DNA of 64,000 nucleotides from Corydoras sp. C115 (taxonomy: Eukaryota; Chordata; Actinopteri; Siluriformes; Callichthyidae), in NCBI GenBank assembly GCA_019802505.1, contig JAFMOC010000447.1, forward strand, positions 186,001 through 250,000. The letters are read 5' to 3'. This document shows, piece after piece, positions 25,172-34,497 of the stretch. The translations under genes and the position numbers were made by a program. How positions within the stretch are numbered: the first letter of the stretch is position 1; the number at the start of each line of letters is the position of its first letter. The notes below the pieces were generated by a model. It saw nothing but the letters and a program-made list of their open reading frames with translations. It was not told the origin of the DNA and searched no databases.

Positions 25172-25232
25172 GAGATGAGTGGGGAAACAGTTTTCTACTG
25201 AACATTTGGAATGACACTGATGAGGGAAAAGG

Positions 25233-25289
<57 letters not shown>

Positions 25290-27341
25290 GAAAATATGAG
25301 CTCATGTATCGGAGTGTCCTCCGTCCTGCGGGTGATGAATGACGGCGCTTCAGCGGTGTGTCTTTGCGGTGATCCGGCGTTGCTGCGTGGTTGCGCGCGG
25401 TGCCGCGCGGTGCCAGGTCCAGCCTCCTGTTTCAAAGCGTTCTTTCTTTCACGACGTGATAAACAGCCTACATGCTCGAACCGTATTTCATCTTGCGTAA
25501 CACCACCGGCTTTAACGGCTCGTTAGCGCCGCCGCTCTGACGGGAATTCGGGGACGAGGTTTCGCCGTGAGGTACCGAAGCGATTTGATCCGACTCAGCA
25601 TCAGGGTGCATTATGGGTTCTGTTTGAACTCTGTATTAACTATTTAATGGACTGCTTTAACTTTTCTTTTCTTTTCTTTTTCTTTTTAATCTTTGATAAT
25701 CTTCTGATTTGATGTCATAGTTTCTAACGACTGTTTAATAATAAACGGCGGCACGCGGTTAGACCTCACTGTTCCATTATTACTTTATTAACTTTTTTAA
25801 TTGTAACTACAGGAGGGTTCTTATGTGATTTTTGTATTTTATTTAATTTTTTTAAAATTTTTTGCGTCACTCGTATAAAGGCCGAAGCATAAACCAGCCG
25901 ACTCATCGTCATTTATTGCTTACAAAATTTAATTTACTTACAATAACATGGTGACATGGTAGTGTCCTCATGGGTTTCCTCCCACAGTCCAAAAAACATG
26001 GATTCAAGGTAACTTGAATTATCTAAATTGTCCCATATAGAGTGTGTGTGCACCTGTGTGTACCTAGTGGGAGATTGGCGTCCTGTCCTGGGTGTCCAGC
26101 ACCCAAAACGTTCGCCCCTGGATGTGCATGGAGAACCCCCCCCCCCCCACCCCACCCCACCTCTGTACGACCATAGTAGATGATGAATGAATTTTATTTC
26201 TTTCTTTGTACTTTTAATCTGCTGAATTAACATATTGACAATTAAAATACAATCGCAGATAAATATATTTTTCATACCTGTACAAAAATCACATCACAAG
26301 TAAAAAAAAAAAAAAAAAAAAAGAATTTATAAAAATGGTTCCTGTATGAACTACACAGTTGGATTTGGTTCCGGTGCTGTAACGGGAACCTTTTCTCTAA
26401 TGGGACGGTGACATCACTCAGTTTTAAAAACTATTTAAGTTTATTAAAATAATAAAGTGTTTTTTTTTGTTTTTGTTTTTTTGCAAAAAGGCACCTGACG
26501 TTAGAACTGCAGGCTTGTTGATTATATTAAAGCAGCAATGCTCAACGGTCTAAATAATCGCACCACCGGAGACCTGGGTTCCGTGTGGGAGGAGCCTGGC
26601 TGCGACAGCGCCCTCTGTGCGGGGGGTGTGAGACACGGCGGGGTGTATTCAGGTGGTATCTTGGGCGCTGTCGCTGCGAGCGAGGCCGGCTGTTTTTAAA
26701 GGAAAGCCAGACTGATGTTCTCCCCGGCTCGTGTTGTTCTTTCCAGGCCTTTTTACCCATGAACGGACGAATTGGAAATATTTGCAAACCCTCCGGTATT
26801 ATTTCTAGCTTGATGCAAAACAAGTATCTGCCATAATACTGTGAAAGCGCTTAGTCACTATCTCTGAAAATAGCGCTGCATGGGAGGTTCGCTTGACTTT
26901 CGGGCGCTCCGGCGAAAAAAAGCGGTGATTTAAAAGGCGATTTTTGGACGGGAGCGGAGAGGGAGCTGGGAAAAGGAGTCAGCGGGGGCTTTTAAATTAC
27001 CCCCGAGTGCAGCGCAGTGTGACGTCCAGACAGCCGCTGAGAACTCTTCCCACAGAAGTGTTTTTGTGCGGCGCGAGCGCCGGGGTATCTGACGGGTGGC
27101 TGCCTCTCTCTCGTCTCCCTCGCCCTCTTTTCTCCTCGCGTCTCAATCCGTGTCTCTGTCCGTCTTCTGCTCTTTCTGCCCCCCTGCAGATCAACAGCCC
27201 GTGAGGGGTAATAAAAGCATTAAACCGGAGCGGGCGCGGCGCGGTGCGGCACGGCACGGCGTCCGAGAGAAATAATAACAAAATAAATTAAAAAAAACAA
27301 CAAACAGCGAGACAGAGAGACACAGAGAGAGAGAGAGAAAC

Positions 27342-27372
<31 letters not shown>

Positions 27373-27591
27373 GAGACGCAGAGAGATACAGACAAACAGA
27401 GAGAGAGGCAGCACATTAAGACTGTTATGAATCTCACATGTTGGGGGGGCATGCTGGAACAGGGACGGGCCTTCCCCAAACTGTTGGTTAATGAAGGTGG
27501 AAACACTTGGCTGAATGAGGTTTAAAAATCATATTGTGGGCTTTTAGGGTGTGTGTGTGTGTCTCTCTCTCTCTCTGTGTGTGTCTGTCTC

Positions 27592-27636
<45 letters not shown>

Positions 27637-30600
27637 ATTGACCTGACTAAGACTGATGGTGCGTGAATATCACTTATCCTGTGTGCATGTGTGAATGCAA
27701 AGAAGTGTGTGAGAGACAGAGAGAGAGAGAGTGAGAGAGAGACAGAGAGAGAGAGAGGGTGAGAGAGAGTACTTAAAGTCTATCAGTGTGTTCTTTTTTT
27801 AACCCATTACTTTATTTATTGCAAATTAAGATTTATATAACTGTATATAAGGTTTACACTGATGACCTTTTGATCTTTAGCTTTGCTCTGAACAGTTCTC
27901 TCGTTAACTCATTAACTCGTTAACACTCTCCTTAAGACAAAACACAAAAACACAAAGACGGAAGATCAGTCCGAAATGTATTATAGTGTGTAAAAAATAA
28001 TATCTCAAATAAAAACAATATTTTTATTATTATTGTGTGTTACAAGCACTGCATTTATTATTATTAATATTATTAATGTGTTAAATATTTTTTTTAATAA
28101 ATTTATTATTATTATATATATATTTTTTTATTATTATTATTATTATTATAATGTATAGAAAGGGTGTGTGTGTGAGAGCGAGAGAGTGAACTCATCGTCA
28201 GCCCAGGTGTCTGAAGCGTTAATTACTGGTTACAGTATGATTCTACTACCCCCCCCCCCCCGCCTCCTGTGGATGGACATGTTCTCCTCTTTCAGGTGGT
28301 TGTGAGTTGTTTTAGTGTGAAGTTATGCCCTTCTGTCCAAAATGCTTCGTCTTTAAAAAATTTTTAATGCAAATCCTCCAAGTTTTGGCAAAAATGAATT
28401 TTTTTGTTTGTAGTTTTACTGACAATCAGACTGTAGAACCCACTGAGAACCCGCTGAGAACCCGCTAAAGAACCCGCTGAGAACCTGCTCGAGAACCTGC
28501 GGCGGCATACCGGCAAATCACAACTGATTCAGCAAGAACTGGCATGTGTGTGTGTGTGTGTGGTGTGTGTGTGTGTGAGAAATACTGGGTCCTCAGGAGT
28601 GATCTGTGAGCGCTGAAATGCACTGTGGGAATTTTTTCCGGTGGACAGACCGGGTCTCTGAGGAGCAGCTCTTTATTAATGAGAACTTCACAGATTTTAT
28701 TAATGAGGGAAAACATTAGTGAGTGTGTTCCTGCCTCACTGAAGGTTTCTCTTGGAACTTCAGATCCTCGTACCTCATCACGGCCTCGATATTATTTTAA
28801 AAATGTTCACGAAAAATTTACACTTCTCACCAAAAACATTTTTTTAAAATGCAGGATTATTAAATTAAATGTGTTCAGTGGTTCTGAGTGTTTTGATTAA
28901 AATGGTAATAAGGATAAAAGTGAAATGAATCGGATCTAAAGATTCAAAAAGAACCCATGGGTCCCATCACGTCCCCGGGGACAGAGGTCCACCAGGACAG
29001 GTCTCATGCAGAGATCAGATAAATTAAAAATCTGACTCTGGTAACAACAGCAGAACTTCGAGCCCAAGATGAGGCATCGGTGCCAGTGCCAGAGCCGCAA
29101 ATCAGGCGCCAATGCCAGAGACCAATGCCAATCTGGAGACAGTGCCAGAGCCTCAAATCAGGCGCCAATGCCAGAGCCCAAGATGAGGCATCGGTGCCAG
29201 TGCCAGAGCCTCAAATCAGGCACCAATGCCAGAGCCCATAATGAGGCATCGGTGCCAGAGCCTAAAATCTGGTGCCAGTGCCAGAGCCTCAAATCAGGAG
29301 TCAGTGCCAGAGCCTCAAATCAGGCGCCAATGCCAAAGCCTCAAATCCGGAGACAGTGCCAGAGCCTCAAATCAGGCGCCAATGCCAGAGCCTCAAATCA
29401 GGAGTCAGTGCCAGAGCCCAAGATGAGGCATTGGTGCCAGAGCCTCAAATCAATGGCGCCAATGCCGGAGCCCAAGAGCAGGTGGCAATGCCAGAGCCTC
29501 AAATCTGGAGACGGTGCCAGAGCCTCAAATCAGGCGGCTGGGCCAGAGCCCAAGAGCAGGTAATGGTCTCGGAGCCTAAAATCAGGCAGCGATACATTCT
29601 GATATTAGAAGGTTCTGTTGTCCTTTAACCGGTTAAAGGCAGAGACTCCTCCTCGTTGCTGTATCAACTCTTTTTGTTTGAGTTCTGGTGATGGTTCCAT
29701 CATCCCGCAGTGTCCTCTGAATTAACTGGCTGTATTTCTCTGACACAAACTACGGGAAGCAAAACAAACACGGAGCGGCGCATTAACCCGTCATTATCAG
29801 CAAGCTAACTCGAACCAGATGGACGAGAGGCAGAGACAGAGAGAGCGAGAGTTCGCTCGCAGCTATCCATCTCCCACCCCCCCCCACCCCCTCCTGCTCT
29901 GCTCCGTGGGAGAACGTTGCTTCTTCAGTCCCGTAATGATCGGGTTCTGCGGATGAATCGGACCTCACCTGCTGCAGAACGCTTAATCAGTGAAACCAAT
30001 TTTATTAGACTAACAAATAAATACCGGGGGGGGGCAGGGGGGGGTCTGCAGCTGGTTTGGACCTCACGAACCCGCTCACCCTGTATTGAGGCACTCGGGA
30101 CTTCCACCTCAGACCCCCCCCCTCATCCTCAGACCCCCCCCCCCCTCCATGTTGCGCTTCGTCCATAAATCAGGTGTTTCCCACGGCGACCTTCATTAAG
30201 TTTTTTGGAACGCGTTCACGTTTTAAAAACGATGAAGAACTTCGTTAGTGAATCTCGATTTCCTGTGGACGTACGTACCGCGGGTTCGGACGTCTCAGCT
30301 GTCATGTGACTCGGCTGTCCATGGTTCTAGAGGTTAATAGAGCACGATGACCTCTTTAACCCTTCATATGTCCCCCACGGTCCGCAGATCTGAACGCGTT
30401 TTAGTGGCCAGCACATTCGCCTCACAGCATCCCTGTGCATGTCCTCCCCGTGTCCCACGCTCCAAAAACATGGACTCAAGGAAAACTGAGTGCTCTGAAT
30501 TGCCCCAAATAGACAGTGTTTTGCGAGAGAGTGTGTCCGGTGATAGATTGGCGTCCTGTCCTGGGTGTATCTGTCCAGCGCCCGAAACGTTCTCCCCTGG

Positions 30601-33247
30601 ATGGACATGGGGAACCCCCCCGCGACCCTAATAGAGGATTAAGAGAAAGATAATGGATGAATGAAAAGAGTTTAGCAATGTGATGCATCATGGGAGATCA
30701 TTTGGGAATGATGTTGAAGTTCATACAGCTTAAATGCAGGCAGGCATAACAGAAATAGGAGAACATACCAAATATCTAATACTTTCGGAAGCATTCGTAG
30801 ACTTTTTCTTTATAGACTCAGATTCTTGGCCCGTGAAGGCGTGGACGGGCGAGATCCTAGAACGTTGGGGATGAACTAGAACTGCGATGCTTTCATAACA
30901 TCGTCTGTATTGTCAACATTGTCTCGCGAATGCGCCGGTGGGTGAAACCGTCACGGCAAATTCTCGTAATCTCGCGCGTCTTACTTTCTCTGTTTGGCGG
31001 AAATTGAGTTTCCACTCTGTCCAGGTTTGTGTTGCATTGTGGGAATCACCATAAATATGCAACCTTCCGTGTGATTGGTTCTGATGGCTCGGGCCTCCGA
31101 TGATGACGTTCAGGACATCAGACGTACGGCGTTTCCCGGGCTCGGCCCTCGGCCCGCTTCCTTTCTTCTGTCCGGGCCGCGTTGCGTTTTTTTTTTTTTT
31201 GTTGGCCGGATGTCGGCGAGCGTTCCTGACACACACCACGCTCCCGCCGGCGCATTCCTGCTTCTCGGTGCTCTGGGAGAACCCGACTGCTTTATGTCTT
31301 CCACATGCACGTCCGAACGTCTCTGATCTGGCGGGCGGGACGGCGAGCACGCCGCCGAATCCCTCACTGTCTCCCGACGCCATCCGTCTCTCCGGACAAC
31401 GCTTATGAAGTCGATTTTACGCTCCTCTGTTTGATTTCGGCATCGGGAACAGATGCCTTGCGCAGAGAACCAACCCCCCCCCCCCCCACCCACTGATGAG
31501 CACGGGTAAGGTGCGGCGGCGGGACGTCTGCAATCTACAAAGCCACTGGCTGTTCCTTCTAATCTGCACTGCCCCCCCCCCCCCCCGCTGCCACTCTAGT
31601 AAAGAGACTAAATGGAGTAATTATTTATTTAAGTACATCGTCCAACAATAAATGTTTAAGAACTTCGTAAGTGAATCTCGATTTCTTGGGGACGTACGTA
31701 CCCCGGGTTGGGTCATGTGACCCAGTTGTCCATGGTTCTGGAGGTTAATAGAACATGATGTCCTCTTTAACCCTAAAAATGTCCTCCACGGTCAGAAGAT
31801 CTGAATTTTATCCCCAATTCAAGACGAATGAGTTTTAGTGGGCGGCACATTCGCCTCACAGCGCCGGGGGGGTGGGGTCTCACTGTCCAAAAAACGTGGA
31901 TTTAAGGTAAATCGAATGCTCTAAATTGCCCCATATAGAGTGTGCCCAGTGATATTGGCATCCTGTCCTGGCTTTATTTTTCCAGCGCCTAAAATGCCCC
32001 CCCCTTGCATCCCTAGTAAAATCTACAAAGCCACTGGCTGTTCTTTCTGCCCCCCCCCCCCCCCCCCCCCCCCCCCACTCTAGTACAAGACACAAAAGGA
32101 GTAATTATTTATTTAATTACATCATCTAAACAAAAGGTATTAGATCTCGTCGGGTTTTATTCGTTCTCATTACCGCAGAAGTGAGAGAGCGCCGAGTCGG
32201 CCGTTTTGCGGAACTACCCCCCCACCCCCCTCTTTTCCCCGCCCCCCCCCCAGCCGTTTCTTACACGCAAATGTGAGCGAACGTGGATTTATAATCCGGT
32301 AACCGTTTAGCGGACGCCTCCCGACCGTCTCTCAGACCACCGCGCGTTGATCGGCGGCGTGACGGCAGGCCTCCAGGTCCGCGGGCGCGCGGCCGCTCCA
32401 CGTGGGGCGCCGGCGCGGGTGCAGATAATGATCTCGCCGTAATGCTTCACAATATGTCGCCCTGTTCCTCATTACCGAGATTTATGGCGTCTCGGAGCCG
32501 CTGTAGATCACACGGACTCGGCGGGCGGCTCTGTGATGTTCCGCGGGCCGGCCGTCCCGTCTCGTTATTTATTGGGTCCATTACGCTACCGCCCCGCACT
32601 TTCACCGCGGCGGGAGAGCTCGCGGCAACGGCGGAGCTTTCAACGGCGTCGCTGGCGAGGATCTACCGCCGAGTCGCTTCGTTCCAATACACACTGGGTT
32701 GGACTGGGGGGGGTATTTTATTTATTTATTAATTTGTTATTATTTTTTCATGAGAATGAGCAGCTCGTCTCGCATTTTTATTATATCTTACAATGAAGAC
32801 CGCTATGACCTCAACAGGAGCGTCAATAAGCTTCCACTCTCCTGACCTTCTACAGAATCCTAAAGACCCCAGAGTTGGACCACAGCGTCCTAACCTGCCG
32901 TCCCCCAAACGGCCCGAACGCACCTGACCTGCATGTGTCGTAGTGTCCGAAGCGGCTAACCCGTCCCGTCTGCTTTACAGATCCAGAGCCCCGTGCCGCT
33001 GACCAACCCCGGCGTGTCCCAGCTCTGCGTCCGCGGAGACGCCAAGATCCTCGCCGCGGCCGGCTGGGACGGACACGTCCGAGTGTTCGGCTGGAAGAGG
33101 CTGCGGCCGCTCGCCGTCCTGCGGCACCACAAGGACCTGGTTCACGCCGTGGCCTTTTCAGACCACCCAGAACCCTCCGAGAGGTTGATGGCGGCGGGGT
33201 CGAAGGATCAGCGCATCAGTCTGTGGGCTATTTATCCACAGGGTTGA
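16210..33247 (+). CDS. gnb1l: gnb1l: WD40-repeat G-protein beta-like protein (gene span, spliced)
   Basis: Spliced gene for a WD40 beta-propeller protein matching vertebrate GNB1L. GNB1L is about 327 residues in human and has been linked to stabilisation of PIKK-family kinases; it is not a classical G-protein beta subunit. Four clean exons give, in order, an N-terminal MARPPPDPVFTLRG start, IKVVDL...MRMWQ, GYEDGSLMIWD with VMCLDFD, and a C-terminal AAGWDGHVRVF then AAGSKDQRISLW ending in a stop. The WD and GH-type motifs recur with the spacing of propeller blades. The clean exons total about 226 codons; the roughly 95 residues missing between exon 1 and the 21.6 kb exon fall inside an indel-rich block where a damaged exon can still be traced. 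The gene is convergent with tbx1, as in human. Identity rests on recognising the family by eye; no alignment was run. Confidence 0.93.
16383..16985. mobile_element. Inverted SINE pair duplicated from the 10.1 kb type
   Basis: 16383-16573 is a reverse SINE half. About 70 bases of spacer (GTTATACTCTGAGATGAAAG...) follow, then from 16640 a + strand SINE full of small insertions. The same order and spacer occur at 10128-10662. The reverse half starts 63 bases after the gnb1l exon 1 donor. Confidence 0.75.
17150..17445 (+). CDS. gnb1l: gnb1l second coding exon(s), corrupted by small indels
   Basis: This stretch carries, in the right order but in shifting frames, the pieces expected for the missing part of GNB1L: an IW pair at 17183-17188 just after a GAG...GTC...CAG stretch (family S.SGLVHIW), KVLE at 17221-17232 (family TLDGH region), a GRD-like GGACGGACAC around 17297-17306, a V.SVK stretch around 17350-17373, EVQP at 17406-17417 and HWSLAL at 17427-17444 (family QPRWTLAV). 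The span, about 290 nt, matches the roughly 95 absent residues. No single frame is open across it and neither splice site is clear. Because the neighbouring SINE copies show the same insertion-rich damage and every other gnb1l exon is intact, sequencing error is a better explanation than gene decay. It could be one exon or two. Confidence 0.6.
17884..18220 (+). mobile_element. tRNA-derived SINE, indel-rich copy
   Basis: Family words can be followed in order (TTTAGCATGTTC, CTCTCAGCGTTA, ACGTTCTCCCC, ACATGGATTCA, AAAACGTTTCCC) with insertions between them. It lies in the low-quality block. Confidence 0.6.
19672..20150 (-). mobile_element. tRNA-derived SINE, indel-rich copy
   Basis: Reverse copy from CCATCCATCCCATTATCTTC to the box A region, about 130 bases longer than a normal copy because of many small insertions. 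It lies in the low-quality block. Confidence 0.65.
21380..21530 (-). mobile_element. tRNA-derived SINE, damaged head fragment
   Basis: Words such as AACATGCCAACTCCACTCAGA and GAGGAGGGAGAACATGCAAA match the 5' half of the family in reverse. The copy is degraded and lies just upstream of the gnb1l exon at 21600. Confidence 0.5.
21600..21692 (+). CDS. gnb1l: gnb1l internal coding exon
   Basis: Acceptor CTGCAG ends at 21599 and donor GTAAGA starts at 21693. The 93 nt between them are 31 whole codons in phase 0, beginning IKVVDLRSRVET and ending PGMLMCMRMWQ. This matches the GNB1L segment VQILEMPSK...MPMCLRLWQ, including the LW/MWQ end at the exon boundary. It lies just downstream of the indel-rich block and reads cleanly. 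Confidence 0.92.
21710..22083 (-). mobile_element. tRNA-derived SINE with scattered insertions
   Basis: Full-length reverse copy ending CACTGTGCCGCCC. It carries small insertions (for example GAGAAGAACAATGG for GAGAACATGG), fewer than in the 16.6-20.7 kb block. It starts 17 bases after the gnb1l exon donor at 21693. Confidence 0.8.
22140..22590. repeat. CCT-rich polypyrimidine tract in a gnb1l intron
   Basis: About 450 bases of irregular (TCC)n with TCATCC and CTCTTCC variants, all pyrimidine apart from scattered A. It follows the SINE at 21710. Confidence 0.9.
22591..23160. other. GC-rich complex sequence in a gnb1l intron
   Basis: Repeat-free, CpG-rich, with AACAGATAATAATAAATTAGGC and CACTTGGCTGAAGTGC words. 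It reads like a conserved noncoding element but conservation cannot be tested here. Confidence 0.3.
23264..23304. repeat. (GT)n microsatellite
   Basis: About 20 GT units in a gnb1l intron. Confidence 0.97.
23550..23831. repeat. Two-copy tandem duplication, 136-base period
   Basis: ACTGCATCGTGGCAC at 23565 recurs at 23701. Both copies continue through ATTCAAAAGCAATTCTCGA, TCCACAAGTGTGTGTTTAGG and GATGGACCTGCCTCCGG into a GT run. The copies differ by few bases. Confidence 0.92.
24131..24497 (-). mobile_element. tRNA-derived SINE, full length
   Basis: Clean reverse copy in a gnb1l intron with a poly-G run of about 21 at 24174-24194. It ends CCACCATGGCGCCCC. Confidence 0.9.
24785..24802 (-). 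promoter_or_regulatory. Candidate CTCF site, reverse
   Basis: The minus strand reads TGACCACTAGATGCCACC, one mismatch from the CTCF core pattern. The surrounding GGTGGCATCTAGTGGT phrase also occurs in dispersed fish repeats, so it may simply be repeat-derived. Confidence 0.3.
24919..25128 (+). CDS. gnb1l: gnb1l internal coding exon with a WD blade
   Basis: Acceptor CTGTAG ends at 24918 and donor GTATGT starts at 25129, immediately followed by a CA microsatellite. The exon has 70 whole codons in phase 0. It encodes PLLCAGYEDGSLMIWDVARR, then SEPVMCLDFD and GSSDENLFVWNLD, two consecutive WD-type blades. The GYEDGS..(L/I)WDV and EPVM.LDFD stretches are characteristic of GNB1L. Confidence 0.95.
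25134..25290. repeat. Paired (CA)n microsatellites after a gnb1l donor
   Basis: Two CA runs (25134-25168 and 25235-25286) flank 66 bases. The first starts within the donor context (GTATGTACACAC). Confidence 0.95.
25950..26192 (+). mobile_element. tRNA-derived SINE, 5'-truncated
   Basis: Keeps GGGTTTCCTCCCACAGTCC to a TGATGAATGAAT tail; the tRNA-like head is missing. Several substitutions indicate an older copy. Confidence 0.75.
27440..27530 (-). mobile_element. Tc1/mariner-like fragment
   Basis: In reverse, ACAGTTTGGGGAAGGCCCGT and CTGTTCCAGCATG match the family. It lies in the last large gnb1l intron. Confidence 0.5.
27540..27780. repeat. GT and GA microsatellite cluster
   Basis: GT runs near 27549-27562 and 27594-27636 and GA-rich runs at 27715-27770, with a related GA/CAGA-rich run at 27310-27410. 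Confidence 0.9.
29060..29595. repeat. 26-base minisatellite in the last gnb1l intron
   Basis: About 20 copies of a 26-base unit (AGCCTCAAATCAGGCGCCAA then TGCCAG), with variants GGAGACAGTG, GGAGTCAGTG and AAGATGAGGCATCGGTG. Because 26 is not a multiple of 3 and the unit lacks stops in all + frames, frames of up to 164 codons arise here that encode the same peptide words in rotation. These are not genes. Confidence 0.93.
30235..30445. repeat. Dispersed duplicate, copy A
   Basis: GAATCTCGATTTCCTGTGGAC, GACGTACGTACC, TGTCCATGGTTCTAGAGG and CCTCTTTAACCCT recur in the same order at 31665-31780, after which both run into a SINE variant with the same CACATTCGCCTCACAG head. Confidence 0.85.
30395..30664 (+). 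mobile_element. tRNA-derived SINE variant with CACATTCGCCTCACAGC head
   Basis: The box A region reads AGTGGCCAGCACATTCGCCTC and box B is deleted. The 3' half is typical of the main family and ends ATGGATGAATGA. It belongs to a duplicated segment with 31655-32012. Confidence 0.7.
31537..32148. repeat. B-A'-B' tandem arrangement
   Basis: B (31537-31650: ACAAAGCCACTGGCTGTTC, long poly-C, ACTCTAGTA, GGAGTAATTATTTATTTAA) is followed by A' (31655-32012, a copy of 30235-30660) and then B' (32023-32148), a second B. B and B' are 486 bases apart. Confidence 0.85.
31830..32012 (+). mobile_element. tRNA-derived SINE variant, internally deleted
   Basis: Head GGGCGGCACATTCGCCTCACAG followed after a deletion by CACTGTCCAAAAAACGTGG and the CCCCATATAGAGTGTGCCCAG body. 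The 3' end is degraded after a short poly-C. Confidence 0.65.
32981..33247 (+). CDS. gnb1l: gnb1l last coding exon
   Basis: Acceptor TTTACAG ends at 32980; the exon starts in phase 0 and runs 88 codons to a TGA at 33245-33247. It encodes LTNPGVSQLCVRGDAKILA, then AAGWDGHVRVFGWK, LAVLRHHKDLVHAVAF and AAGSKDQRISLWAIYP. This matches the GNB1L C terminus (TNPGIAEV, ILATAGWD..IRVF, AAGSKDQRISLW.LYP). The insertion NPSER-like loop before the last blade is slightly longer than in human. Local GC content is high compared with the flanking introns. Confidence 0.97.
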   Translation: MQSPVPLTNPGVSQLCVRGDAKILAAAGWDGHVRVFGWKRLRPLAVLRHHKDLVHAVAFSDHPEPSERLMAAGSKDQRISLWAIYPQG

Positions 33248-33391
33248 ATCATTGGTCCTCCGTGATTGGGCGACCGCTAATGAACGATTCGTCTTTCGCG
33301 GTCACGAAGCGTGACGTGCGTGTACGGTATTTAAAACGCTTCCTCGGATCAGACGTGGTGTGCTGGGACGTCCACATACATTCGACCCTCT

Positions 33392-33397
33392 AATAAA
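33392..33397 (+). terminator. Candidate gnb1l polyadenylation signal
   Basis: A canonical AATAAA lies about 145 nt after the gnb1l stop codon. It is the first such hexamer after the stop and no competing gene lies between. The cleavage site is not identifiable. Confidence 0.55.
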
Positions 33398-34317
33398 TCG
33401 GAGGATCACGGATATAAGACAAGGCCCTGCAGTTGTTCTAGATGAAGAACCTGGAAAGTGTGTGTGTGTGTGTGTGTGTGTTCAGGAACCCTCACCCGCA
33501 CCGGTATGACGTACCGAGCCACATTAGGGTTTAATGGTGTTTGATGGCGTTGGGTGAGGGATGCTCGGTCGCGGCTCTTGGGGATTTGGACGGGGCCCGG
33601 AGCGCGGAGCAGATGGGGGCCCGTGTTAACTTTAATAGCCGCAGATAAACACAAAGAAATGGGAGCCCTGCGCAGACACATGGCTTGAATTAATCAGCAT
33701 GTGGTTTCGGACTTTTCTCGAAAAGCCCTTCCTTAAAGACTAACTCCATTCATGTCTCAGTTATAAAATTGATTATTATTGATCGTCCTCCGCCGCGTCT
33801 GGAAGCGTGGTGCTGCCCAAGTCGGGACATCCATCACCGGGCATGTGGACTCGGGTCCGACAGACTTTTAACTCGGCTTCAAACCCGATTTTCTTTTAAT
33901 GCGATGCACGGAAAGCCTGATTTATGCGCGTCACCGTGGAAACGCGTTCGGGCTCCGATCGGGGTCGTCCCGAGCAGGAGCCGATGGGCCGCGAGCACCT
34001 CCGAGGCCCGCGCCGGTGCGTCGCGGTGATTAACCGCAGGCTTCGGGACCAGACGCAAACGATATTCCATTCCAACCAGGACAGGAATATAATAAAATAA
34101 TTAAAAATAAGTTTAAAATCAACCATCTCCCCAACCGTGTCGTAAACATGGAGCGCACTCGATGGTTTGGTCACCCTGTGTGAACTGAATGGGGACAATG
34201 TGGACACCAAGGCACCAATATGTTTGTGAGGGACAATGTGGGACACCAATGCATCAAGGTATTCTAAAATAACCCCTTTAGTACAAAACAGACTGCAAAT
34301 AAAAATGTATTTTATTT

Positions 34318-34342
34318 ATATATATATATAAAATGTGTGTGT

Positions 34343-34436
<94 letters not shown>

Positions 34437-34497
34437 ATTAAACATAAGTTCTTTAATGTGCTAAATAAGAGTATATAATATATATATATATATATAT
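34318..34497. repeat. Compound palindromic (GT)n(AT)n(AC)n microsatellite
   Basis: ATGTGTGTGTGTG is followed by about 80 bases of AT and then ACACACACACACA, so the whole can fold on itself. A further AT run is at 34472-34497. Confidence 0.95.

Larger units (their letters stand above)
25290..32980. other. Last large gnb1l intron
   Basis: Beyond the repeats listed separately it holds GC-rich complex stretches at 26560-27240, 30920-31490 and 32160-32700, AT-rich DNA at 27780-28150, and poly-C runs. Open frames of up to 156 codons at 30913-31383 are unrecognised and unsupported. Confidence 0.5.

Noticed and set aside
30913..31383. 156-codon - strand open frame in a gnb1l intron
   Set aside because: GC-rich sequence with overlapping open frames on both strands, a poly-Lys stretch from a homopolymer, and nothing resembling a known family.
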